From positions 1 through 12,321 of the forward strand of contig JBLINP010000120.1 of assembly GCA_047639415.1 (NCBI GenBank): a stretch of 12,321 nucleotides of DNA. Direction: 5' to 3'. Positions 1-7,276 of the stretch are shown here, in pieces (the first letter of the stretch is position 1; each line of letters begins with the position of its first letter). Made by a program: the position numbers and the translations under genes. Source of the DNA: OFTM34 sp047639415 (GTDB lineage: Bacteria > Planctomycetota > UBA1135 > GCA-002686595). The notes under the pieces were generated by a model that worked only from the letters and a program-made list of their open reading frames with translations, did not search any database and had not been told where the DNA came from.

Positions 1-2
1 GT

Positions 3-512
3 GAACAGAATTGGAAGCGTGCTTTTCTAAAGCCGACGGTCGGAGCCAGCGCGAGCGGCACCTTGCGATTCGATTGCGACGAGGAGGGAGTTCGATCGGC
101 GACGAATCATCTCGAGGGCTTGCTCGGTGAACAAAGCTTCATGCTTCAACCCTACATGCAGACGGTCGAGTCCCAAGGCGAACTCTCGGCCATCTTCGTC
201 GACGGGAAGCTAACGCACGGGGTCCGGAAGGTTCCGGTCCCCGGCGATTATCGCGTTCAGGATGATTATGGCGCCACGGACGGCGCTTACGAATTCCGCG
301 ATCGGGAGCTCGAGTTGGCTTCGCAAGTCGTTGCCATCGCCTGCCAACATCTTGGCGAGGATTCCCTGCTGTATGCGCGCGTCGACTTCCTTTTTGGAGA
401 AGCCGGCGATCTGCTGCTCAATGAGCTTGAGCTAGTCGAGCCTTCACTGTTTTTCAGACATGCTCCTTACGCAGCCAAAATTCTCGCTGACGGGCTGCTC
501 GCCCGACTTTAA
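3..512 (+). CDS. ATP-grasp domain ligase (RimK/glutathione synthetase-like), 5'-truncated
   Basis: The reading frame is open from base 3 to the TAA at 510-512, so about 169 residues of the C-terminal part are visible and the gene begins outside the window. The TTG at 63 is probably not the start, because the codons before it encode KRAFLKPTVGASASGT, which looks like the ATP-grasp lysine strand and glycine-rich loop. Further on are an acidic strand with QPYMQTVESQGELSAIF, a conserved-looking VPGDYRVQDDYGA segment, the strand YARVDFLF, and NELELVEPSLFF near the C-terminus, where ATP-grasp enzymes place their Mg-binding Glu/Asn residues. Family members form amide or peptide bonds through an acyl-phosphate and are cytosolic. 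The substrate cannot be told from this half. The layout fits the COG0189-type ligases of about 300 residues. No operon partner is visible: the next gene starts 129 bp downstream. Confidence 0.82.
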   Translation, partial: EQNWKRAFLKPTVGASASGTLRFDCDEEGVRSATNHLEGLLGEQSFMLQPYMQTVESQGELSAIFVDGKLTHGVRKVPVPGDYRVQDDYGATDGAYEFRDRELELASQVVAIACQHLGEDSLLYARVDFLFGEAGDLLLNELELVEPSLFFRHAPYAAKILADGLLARL

Positions 513-641
513 GCGCGAATTCAGCGGATCGGTGTTACCAGTTTGAATAGGCCGCTTATGATTCAGTGCTCAAATGATTGGGCCGTCACTTTTCTCCAAA
601 GTCATTAGTCCATCGCAAACTACGATCATTCCCATCGTCCA

Positions 642-2798
642 ATGCCATTCCGATTCATCGTTTCATTCTGCCTCGTTTGCTTTGTTTTTGGTCAGGCTGC
701 GATCACGGCGCAAGCCTATTCCGACGAGCAACTCAATCGAGCTTGGGAACTTTTGCCTGATGACGAGCGCGACGAAATCTGTGAGTGGTTTCGCTACGAG
801 TCGCAGGTGCTCAATAACAAGCATTCCCAGCTAATTCGACTCGTTGGGGATCAGGTCGAGACAGATCGAGGCTTCTGGCCGCTGGAAGGACCCAAGTCGT
901 TTTTTGCGCCGAGCGGGAAGCGCCAACGCGTCGATGCGGCCGCGCAAAAAGCAATCGACCTTCGCGTGGAACTTGGTATCGAACCCAAGCAGGGGCTTTG
1001 GAGCTATGACTTCGCTTCGCGTCGTTTGGTTCGGCACGGCGAGTTGCGTGATCCCGATCGAATCTTCCGTGAAGCGTTGCTGGGGCATTCCCCGGATTTC
1101 GAGTTCACCTTATTTGAGGTGTGTCGCAAATTGGATGACGGCGCTCTGCTGGATGCACACGCAGCCTTGTCACATGCTTACTCGAATAGTGATGGCGAGG
1201 TTTTTCCGAACATCTCCATCTTTGATTATCTGTCCACCGGAAAGGATCGAATGCTTTGCGAGGAGGACGCTTTGGGCGTGCTTTCTTTCGTTGAGGATGA
1301 GCTTGCTTCCGATTCGGCTTCGAAAGCGCAACCCAGCCTCGAAGAACTGAATCGCCGCGTACGTGTCGTCTTTGAAGAAGCTAAAGCCGGGCGTGAACTG
1401 ATCGAGACCATGGCGCAGGTCTACCTGAATGCAAAACCCGAATTGCCGGAGATCTTCGGGGACGTGCGGGAGTTGCACGGGCTATGGATCACTGTGGAAG
1501 GTGATCCCGAATCCCTAGTCGATGCGTTGCCCAGCGCTTCACAAGTGAGCAGTTATCTCAAGGCTTGGAGGGAAACCTTTCGGGTCAATCGATTGCGAAC
1601 GGAAGCGACGTATCGTCAACGCGATCTCGCGTTGAGCGAACGTGAGGTGCGAGCGCTCTTTATTCGGGTCATGGAGCAATCCGGTGCTTTTGCCCCTAGG
1701 CCGGTTGTCGTTGTAGCTGAGGTTTCAGCAAAGCCGGAACCAGCCGCGGCGCCTAGCCGGACTGTTCCAATGATTGTGTTGGATCCGGAGCAACAGGCGA
1801 AACTTTTCAAACGCGTTGACAAAGCCAAGCGACGCGACCGATTGGCGTTGATCGAGCAATGCCTCGAAGCGGCCAATCAATGCGGAGCTCCTCAGATTGA
1901 ATTGGTGAAGCTCTGGGCGGGAAAAGCCGATTTCAAGCGCGAGGATCTGCCCGAACGAACGGTCATCGGAAGTCATGACGCCAAGGTTTACGGCGGGGGA
2001 CCGAAACGCAAAACGATCGGCGTCGGCAATAAAAAATTCGATCGGTTTGTCCCACAGGTTGAACGTGAAGCTGCTCCCGCTGAAGACTTGCGCGTCGACT
2101 ACGAAGTGGCGACCGATAAAATAATATCACTGGGACGCCGTCCTGAAGATGGTTTCGAGATCGAGCTCTTGTTGCGCGGAATTCTTCCGGATGAAGACCT
2201 TGCGCGAGCGATGCTGCTCTCCAGCTTCGCTGCCAAGGGGCAGCTTCGAATTGAAACGCAGTTCTTTGCACACGACTACGCCGATCGCGATGGCCGAGCC
2301 TACGGTGGAGTTTCCTTAGGCGAAGTTTGGTCAAGCTCTGTGGACTTGGAAGTTCCGGATGTCGATGCTTTGGCTTACATCCGAACGGTTTGGGAGGATA
2401 CCTCGGTCAAGCCGCCGCTATCAGGTTTAGATCATTCGAAGTGGTATCCACGCATTTCGAGTTCTTTGAAGAAGGTTCGGCATCGCAAACAGCTCACTCA
2501 AGCCCTTGCTTCCATTTGGTTCGACGGACGACCGGCCATGGCCAATGGCTACGATGCCAGCATCGACGTCTTACACGCCTTGGTCGCAAAGAGCTCTGAA
2601 GATTCGTCTCAGGTTCTGGGGATGTTGGACATGGACGGCACGCTTTTCGTGCAGCGCGGCTTGAAGCGGATCATTCAAATCGGAGATACTGCCTGGAACG
2701 CTGGTAACCAACGTAGAGACGAACTCTCTGCGGGACGCGAGCAGATTAGACAAGCCGTGTTGAAGGTGTTGAAGGCGCGCGGTTGGCTCGAAGGGTAG
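642..2798 (+). CDS. Large exported protein of unknown family (718 aa)
   Basis: The ATG at 642 is chosen because it places a classical signal peptide at the N-terminus: a short basic start (MPFRF), a hydrophobic core (residues 5-20) and an AQA cleavage site near residue 25. There is no lipobox cysteine, so the protein is probably periplasmic or secreted rather than a lipoprotein. No Shine-Dalgarno is seen. The mature part begins with an acidic helical region (26-70), followed by a charged, mostly helical section to about 350. A Pro/Ala linker follows (about 352-375, KPEPAAAP). The C-terminal half contains a basic glycine-rich stretch near 448-470 (VYGGGPKRKTIGVGNKK) and a denser, possibly folded domain from about 483 to 600. 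A helical tail ends in KARGWLEG. I do not recognise any catalytic motif or known domain. Codon use is like that of its neighbours, with no sign of frameshift. The gene is flanked by 129 bp and 67 bp gaps, so it may be a single transcription unit or lead into the signalling pair. Confidence 0.85.
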   Translation: MPFRFIVSFCLVCFVFGQAAITAQAYSDEQLNRAWELLPDDERDEICEWFRYESQVLNNKHSQLIRLVGDQVETDRGFWPLEGPKSFFAPSGKRQRVDAAAQKAIDLRVELGIEPKQGLWSYDFASRRLVRHGELRDPDRIFREALLGHSPDFEFTLFEVCRKLDDGALLDAHAALSHAYSNSDGEVFPNISIFDYLSTGKDRMLCEEDALGVLSFVEDELASDSASKAQPSLEELNRRVRVVFEEAKAGRELIETMAQVYLNAKPELPEIFGDVRELHGLWITVEGDPESLVDALPSASQVSSYLKAWRETFRVNRLRTEATYRQRDLALSEREVRALFIRVMEQSGAFAPRPVVVVAEVSAKPEPAAAPSRTVPMIVLDPEQQAKLFKRVDKAKRRDRLALIEQCLEAANQCGAPQIELVKLWAGKADFKREDLPERTVIGSHDAKVYGGGPKRKTIGVGNKKFDRFVPQVEREAAPAEDLRVDYEVATDKIISLGRRPEDGFEIELLLRGILPDEDLARAMLLSSFAAKGQLRIETQFFAHDYADRDGRAYGGVSLGEVWSSSVDLEVPDVDALAYIRTVWEDTSVKPPLSGLDHSKWYPRISSSLKKVRHRKQLTQALASIWFDGRPAMANGYDASIDVLHALVAKSSEDSSQVLGMLDMDGTLFVQRGLKRIIQIGDTAWNAGNQRRDELSAGREQIRQAVLKVLKARGWLEG

Positions 2799-2865
2799 GG
2801 CGTGCCCGAGAATTCGATAAAGTGGAGTAACGACCAAATCAGCTGCAAGCTATGATGAGCATCCA

Positions 2866-3912
2866 TTGAGTGATAGAGAAGGCGCAGCTGAGACCGACGA
2901 GAACCAACGAGTTGTGCTTCGTGCAGGGTTTGAAAGCTCTCAACTAGACAGCGCGATTGTGCATGACCTCAACAATTTGCTGACAGCGGTCAGCGGTTGC
3001 ACAGAGCAGTTGGAGTTTGCGCTTCCGCGCGAAGACCCCGCGCAAAAAGATTTGGGCGAGATTTACGAGGCGGTCGGCGACGCTTCACTTCTCGTCCGAT
3101 TGATTCATCGGAGCGCGCCAGATGCCGCTCCCGTTTTCGAAGACTTGAGTCTTGGGCCGTTGATGCGAGTGGCCCTAAATCTAATTCGCAAACTGCTCCC
3201 GCGCTCAATTGAGATTCAGTTGGAACGAGGGAGTCTCAAATCGACCGCGCGTGGAGACGTTGTTGTCGTACTGCGAATATTGATCGAGTTGGCGAGGTTG
3301 ATAGGTGAGCGTATCGATGCCAAGGCGTCGATCGTTTTTTCACTCTCCGAATTGGATGAAGAGAGCTGCATCAAGGTGGTGGGCACGCCTTCGCGGCGTG
3401 GAATTGAGACTGAGCTGCCCGAGCACCTAATGGATTTGGCGCAATCCATTGAGGCCATCATTCAGGGAGCGGGCAGCCAATGGACCATTGCTCTTCCCGC
3501 GACGTCGTCATTGAGGCCATCGGGAACCTGCGAAGACCTGGGATTGAAGCAAGTCGTAATTGCGGAGCCCGACGGCTTGTTGAGCTCGTTTTTCGTCTCA
3601 ACCCTGAAAGCACAGGATCGAATTCTCGCGGAAGATGCTTCTCAGCTGACTCGTGCTCTTGAGGAGCACGGAGAGAACCTCGACCTTGCGCTGATTGGCA
3701 TTGATTTGAAGGGGTACGATCCGATTGGGGCCTATGCCTCCATTAGGCAGAAATTCCCAAAGCTAGCTCTCGCCTTTTTCTCAAAGCCTTCTGCGATGGC
3801 CAAGCAGATGAGCAGGCTGATTGAGAAGGATCAGAATGCCATTCTCCTTATAAAACCGTTCGGAGTAGCCCAACTCACCTCGTCCATTTCTAAAATGATG
3901 ACAATCGAGTAA
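2866..3912 (+). CDS. Hybrid sensor-like protein: histidine phosphotransfer (DHp) domain, degenerate ATPase domain, pseudo-receiver
   Basis: Residues 28-85 match a histidine-kinase dimerisation domain of the NtrB type, with HDLNNLLTAVSG carrying the likely phospho-acceptor His33. Residues about 93-212 sit where the ATP-binding domain should be and end in a typical strand (WTIALPA). The N-box is replaced (LRILIELARLIG, without the two Asn of the usual NLxxNARDA), and no DxGxG or GxGL boxes can be found. Residues about 227-348 look like a receiver domain: VVIAEPDG for the acidic pair and LLIKPFG for the conserved Lys330. The phospho-acceptor position reads LALIGID, with Gly278 in place of Asp. 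There is no transmembrane segment or input domain, so the protein is cytosolic. The only in-frame start after the upstream stop at 2818-2820 is TTG at 2866, with no clear ribosome site. It lies directly before an intact response regulator, its likely partner. An ATP-independent phosphotransferase or scaffold role is inferred. A divergent active kinase is the alternative. Confidence 0.72.
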   Translation: MSDREGAAETDENQRVVLRAGFESSQLDSAIVHDLNNLLTAVSGCTEQLEFALPREDPAQKDLGEIYEAVGDASLLVRLIHRSAPDAAPVFEDLSLGPLMRVALNLIRKLLPRSIEIQLERGSLKSTARGDVVVVLRILIELARLIGERIDAKASIVFSLSELDEESCIKVVGTPSRRGIETELPEHLMDLAQSIEAIIQGAGSQWTIALPATSSLRPSGTCEDLGLKQVVIAEPDGLLSSFFVSTLKAQDRILAEDASQLTRALEEHGENLDLALIGIDLKGYDPIGAYASIRQKFPKLALAFFSKPSAMAKQMSRLIEKDQNAILLIKPFGVAQLTSSISKMMTIE

Positions 3913-3915
3913 CTT

Positions 3916-3937
3916 AGGGGCAGGTTGCAAAGCCCCT
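3916..3937 (+). promoter_or_regulatory. Stem-loop between the sensor-like gene and the response regulator
   Basis: A perfect 6-bp stem AGGGGC/GCCCCT encloses a 10-nt loop and begins four bases after the stop codon of the sensor-like gene. No T-run follows, so it is a poor intrinsic terminator. It may act as an attenuator, a processing site or a 3'-end stabiliser. It ends just before the ATG at 3941, which is one reason to prefer a later start for the response regulator. Confidence 0.35.
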
Positions 3938-3994
3938 TCGATGCATTCTGTAGTCGGTGATCATTGGTCGATTCCCGAGAGCTCAGCAGGCAAA

Positions 3995-4669
3995 ATGATT
4001 GTTCAGATGGAATCCGATAAAAAGTCCATATCTGTGATGGTGGTCGACGACCACGCGATGGTTCGTTCTGCGCTCGCGCGCGGAATTTCGCAGGAATCGG
4101 GTTTGCACGTCGTCGCCGAAGCATCGAACGCTGAAGAAGCGCTCGGTCTCGCCGAGGAGAAGCACCCCGATATCGTCATCATGGATATCGATATGCCGGG
4201 ACCGATTTGTTTCGATGTCGCTCGACGCATGCGAGAGACATGTCCCGATCTCAAGGTGATCTTTCTCTCGGCCTTTTATCACGATCACTACGTCGAAGAA
4301 GCGTTGGAAGTTCAGGCCCGCGGCTATCTAACCAAGCGCGAACCGCAGGAGGTCTTGGTCGAAGCGATCAAAGAGGTCGCACGTGGAGGCGTTTGTTTTT
4401 CGGAAGAAATCCGGGACCGTTTGGTGGTCGATACAAACGGCGTTCGCCTCGTTGGAGATCACACGCGCGGCTCCAACTTGACGCGCCGAGAAGTTGAAGT
4501 ACTGCGCTATCTCGCGCGTGGAATGTCGAAGAAGGAAATCGCCGCGGTGATTCATCGTAGCGTGAAAACGGTGGAGAACCATTGTTCAAACATGATGAAC
4601 AAGCTCGACATCCACGACCGCGTCGGACTGACGCTCTACGCTATTAGAGAAGGCTTGGCGGAGGCGTAG
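3995..4669 (+). CDS. NarL/LuxR-family response regulator
   Basis: This is a two-domain transcription regulator of about 224 residues. The receiver domain comes first. Counting from the in-frame ATG at 3941, its acidic pair is Asp36-Asp37 (VMVVDDHAMVR), the phospho-acceptor is Asp82 (IVIMDIDMPG), the switch Ser is 110 (FLSAF) and the Lys is 132 (YLTKR). All key residues are present, so it should be phosphorylatable. A LuxR-type helix-turn-helix follows at about 178-240, with the typical LTRREVEVLRYLARGMSKKE and the recognition helix SVKTVENHCSNMMNKL. Three ATG starts are possible: 3941, 3995 and 4007. I prefer 3995, which has a weak AGG four bases upstream; 4007 gives a conventional short N-terminus (MESDKKSISVMVVDD) and is nearly as likely. 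The sensor-like gene immediately upstream is the obvious partner, although that protein appears unable to bind ATP, so another kinase may supply the phosphate. The target genes cannot be inferred. Confidence 0.93.
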   Translation: MIVQMESDKKSISVMVVDDHAMVRSALARGISQESGLHVVAEASNAEEALGLAEEKHPDIVIMDIDMPGPICFDVARRMRETCPDLKVIFLSAFYHDHYVEEALEVQARGYLTKREPQEVLVEAIKEVARGGVCFSEEIRDRLVVDTNGVRLVGDHTRGSNLTRREVEVLRYLARGMSKKEIAAVIHRSVKTVENHCSNMMNKLDIHDRVGLTLYAIREGLAEA

Positions 4670-4704
4670 CGCCCCTGCGCCAGCTTTGCTGATCCGCTCG
4701 CCGA

Positions 4705-4727
4705 GTTAGCCTCCCAGTGATGCTAAC
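4705..4727. terminator. Stem-loop in the convergent gap, possible bidirectional terminator
   Basis: GTTAGC and GCTAAC form a perfect 6-bp stem around an 11-nt loop. It lies inside the 64-bp gap between the ends of the response regulator (+) and the hydrolase (-). The stem is short, not strongly GC-rich, and has only a short A/T-rich stretch beyond it (TTCAATTAG). The position supports a shared terminator; the structure is only moderately convincing. Confidence 0.35.
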
Positions 4728-4733
4728 GTTCAA

Positions 4734-7085
4734 TTAGAACGACGCTTGCAGGATCGGCGCCTTCGATTGATCGAAGTAGCACTGAACGCAGGACAAGTCG
4801 GGACCTTCTTTGATTCGCAAGCGTCGACCGTTGCCGCTAATGATCACGTCTTTGATCGTCAGGGTGTTGTCGGCATTGGCGATGAGACAGCCGCATTTGA
4901 CCTGCTTGCCGTTCATTCTGAACAGTCTCCAGCTGTAGGTCCTGCCGGCCACGATCTTGAAGTTCTGAGCGCGATTGGGAGTTATGTCGACCTTTTGGCG
5001 CGAGCCGTCCAAACTTCGAAGAGACATGCCCCAGATGTTTTCGTTATCGATTGGAGCGCCGTCCCACGAGTTCCAACTCGAAGACCATTCAATGGCAGCG
5101 CCAGTACCAGGCAAGGCCGAGAAGTCAGAGTTGTAGATGTGGATGCCAGATGAAGGTACTGGCAGGAGCCAAGAGTTGCGCTGAACGTGCAATCTCATCG
5201 CGGGAACGGTTTCGGAGAGCAATGCGCTGAGTCCAAAGAAGGGACCCTGGCCTGGAATCTCACTGTAGTTCGGCGAAAGGCCAAAGAACCACCAAGGCTT
5301 GAAGTGCGAGAGGAAGTCTTCGACCAATCCTCCCCAAGCGAGGTTTCCGTTGTTGAGTTGGCTATAGAAGGGGCGGCCCTGGAATTTCCAGTTGACGACG
5401 CTATCCGTGCTCGAGTGACGGATATTGAGCGGCGTAACTTCGCCGGCCGGTGGGGAGCTGAGATTGGCTCCGTGGTCCTGCCAATCGTAGACGGGCGTAC
5501 CGTTGTAGATCTGCAGATGATCTGCCCAAGTGCCGGGACCGTTGATCACGACCGGCTGGATATGTCCGGGCGGATTGTTGAATTGGCATTCGGTCGGAAC
5601 CACGTGTTGGAACGGTGTGGCACCAAATCCGGATGGACCAAACTTCAACGCAATGTCATAGGCGATATCGTATTGGAAGCCTCGCGGGCAGTCGGGGCTA
5701 CCGACGACCGGTGTCACGCAAGGAGACATTGGATCGACGATCTCGGTGAACTTCGTTACGGGAGCCGTTGCGTAGGCAGCCGCAAAACGGTCCGGATAGC
5801 GCAGCGCCATTTGAATTGCGCCTCCGCCACCCATGGAGTGACCGATGACATAAAACCTTTCGGGGTCGACTTTGCCCGCCCAATAATTAGTGTCGCGCTC
5901 AAGGTCAAAGAGCATGCGCAGCACTCGCTCTTCCGTGAAGTTGTGAATAGCCGGAGCGGTCGCAGCCATTGCATTGATGGCCGCGCACTCATCGGGATAA
6001 GCTCGATAATCGAAGCCTTGTTCCGCGAAACCAAACCACCAGGTTGAGCCGACGTCGATCGGGCGGATCTCGATGGCCGGATAATTGAAGTTCTCTTCGA
6101 GTTGAAAGTTTGAGACAGCGTCGAGAAACTTGGAGGGTGAGAAGGTATCCCGCAGGAACGGGTGCAACTTCAACACAACAGGCAGTGGCGTCGAGACGGG
6201 TGCCGGCGGCTCGAGTACGACGTACGAGTAGGCGTAGGAGATCGCCTTGGCGATTTTCGGATCGGAAAGGTTTTGTCCGTAATCCTGATGGACAGCGTTG
6301 GGAGCGGTCAACGTCGGGTTCCAATCATGAAGGTTCATGTACTGGACGTACACGTGCTGCTTGACGCCGGCTCCGTCTACAGTTTCCTGAATCTTCAGGG
6401 GGCGAGGGTTTTGAATTCCTTCGGTGAATTGACCCGTGCAGTTTCCATCGATTGCGAAGTCGGTGCGATTCTCAAGACCATTTGAGTCGACAGTTGTGAC
6501 CGCGTAGAAAAATTGCGTCGCGATGCCGAGCGCGTCGGCTGGGGTGATCGTCCAAACCAACATGCCTTGGTCGGGATCGGCTGGAATTCCAATGTCACCC
6601 ACCGCGGGCGCTAGGGGCATCGTTCCCGAAAACCGGGGCTCCCATTGATCGGTGGGCTCGTCGCAGCCCGTGGCGCAAGGCCAGTAATCAGACCAAAAGG
6701 TCGAGCTACCTTCGGCGACTTCGTAGACGAAAATCGTGTTGTCGAGATTGGCGGCCGTGATCGGCCGATCCCAGCGATAGATGCGGTAGGTCTCGCCGGA
6801 CAAATCCGAGCGTTCACGCCAGGAAATGAAGGTTTGGCCACTGACGTGCCTGCCGAGGATTTCGGTGGGCTGGGGCGGATTGACGAGTGCCTTGTTCGAT
6901 GAGGATTTGGCCTCGGCGCTGGTCGAGGCCAGAGCGATAAACAGAAGGGCGATTCCCGCTAGGCCAACCCCTCGTCGTATCAATTCAAAAAACGGTGATG
7001 GGGCGACTCTGTCCGTTTCGGCGCGATATCGGGACGAATTGGAGTCTTCCACAGGAAACGAAGGGTCAAGCATGTTGCGGTTCAC
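4734..7085 (-). CDS. Large exported alpha/beta-hydrolase (esterase/depolymerase-like)
   Basis: The protein is up to 783 residues long. A hydrophobic core at residues 40-55 ends in a signal-peptidase-like site (STSAEA, residue 59), so it is probably exported. A fibronectin-III-like beta-rich region covers about 70-215 (TFISWRERSDLSGETYRIYRW). The hydrolase domain covers about 285-600, with the nucleophile elbow GHSMGGGG (Ser417), a likely acid Asp561 in RHSSTDSVVNW, and a candidate catalytic His594 in FLSHFKPWW. The elbow resembles secreted PHB-depolymerase or feruloyl-esterase-like serine hydrolases; the substrate is unknown. The C-terminal part holds closely spaced cysteine pairs (CGC at 731-733, CVQC at 766-769). 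Start choice is unsettled: GTG at 7085, ATG at 7073, and TTG at 6983. The last would remove a 34-residue leader and leave a normal short signal peptide (MIRRGVGLAGIALLF). The 191-bp upstream gap has a possible -10 (TAGAAT on the minus strand, 7156-7161) but no good -35. Confidence 0.85.
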   Translation of the reverse strand: MNRNMLDPSFPVEDSNSSRYRAETDRVAPSPFFELIRRGVGLAGIALLFIALASTSAEAKSSSNKALVNPPQPTEILGRHVSGQTFISWRERSDLSGETYRIYRWDRPITAANLDNTIFVYEVAEGSSTFWSDYWPCATGCDEPTDQWEPRFSGTMPLAPAVGDIGIPADPDQGMLVWTITPADALGIATQFFYAVTTVDSNGLENRTDFAIDGNCTGQFTEGIQNPRPLKIQETVDGAGVKQHVYVQYMNLHDWNPTLTAPNAVHQDYGQNLSDPKIAKAISYAYSYVVLEPPAPVSTPLPVVLKLHPFLRDTFSPSKFLDAVSNFQLEENFNYPAIEIRPIDVGSTWWFGFAEQGFDYRAYPDECAAINAMAATAPAIHNFTEERVLRMLFDLERDTNYWAGKVDPERFYVIGHSMGGGGAIQMALRYPDRFAAAYATAPVTKFTEIVDPMSPCVTPVVGSPDCPRGFQYDIAYDIALKFGPSGFGATPFQHVVPTECQFNNPPGHIQPVVINGPGTWADHLQIYNGTPVYDWQDHGANLSSPPAGEVTPLNIRHSSTDSVVNWKFQGRPFYSQLNNGNLAWGGLVEDFLSHFKPWWFFGLSPNYSEIPGQGPFFGLSALLSETVPAMRLHVQRNSWLLPVPSSGIHIYNSDFSALPGTGAAIEWSSSWNSWDGAPIDNENIWGMSLRSLDGSRQKVDITPNRAQNFKIVAGRTYSWRLFRMNGKQVKCGCLIANADNTLTIKDVIISGNGRRLRIKEGPDLSCVQCYFDQSKAPILQASF

Positions 7086-7276
7086 GTCTTTCGACTGCGG
7101 GTGAAGTGGTGACTCGCCGGTCGAATCGGTGGTCAGGTCGGTGCAAGGACACCGTATTCTAAGGTACCACGAGATCTGGCATTGGGGCGCGAGCGTGACT
7201 CTTTAATAGGCACTAGCGCGCAAAGCCTGTGCATTGGACGCGATCGGTCCGATTTGAGTTCCGAAACCACGGCGAA

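Noticed and set aside
513..641. Promoter for the 718-residue exported protein
   Set aside because: Several A/T-rich hexamers exist but no -35/-10 pair with acceptable spacing was found.
2806..2851. Possible promoter or terminator in the 67-bp gap before the sensor-like gene
   Set aside because: GGGC-GT-GCCC has a two-base loop, and the TATGAT at 2851-2856 has no matching -35 at 16-18 bases.
5187..6047. A 286-codon open frame on the + strand inside the hydrolase gene
   Set aside because: It is antisense to the GHSMGG hydrolase, whose motifs are clear, and its translation shows no domain or start signal.
7130..7144. GGTCAGGTCGG upstream of the hydrolase, also present in the left arm of the inverted repeat (9733-9743)
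   Set aside because: Only eleven bases are shared and the surrounding sequence does not match, so chance is the simplest explanation.
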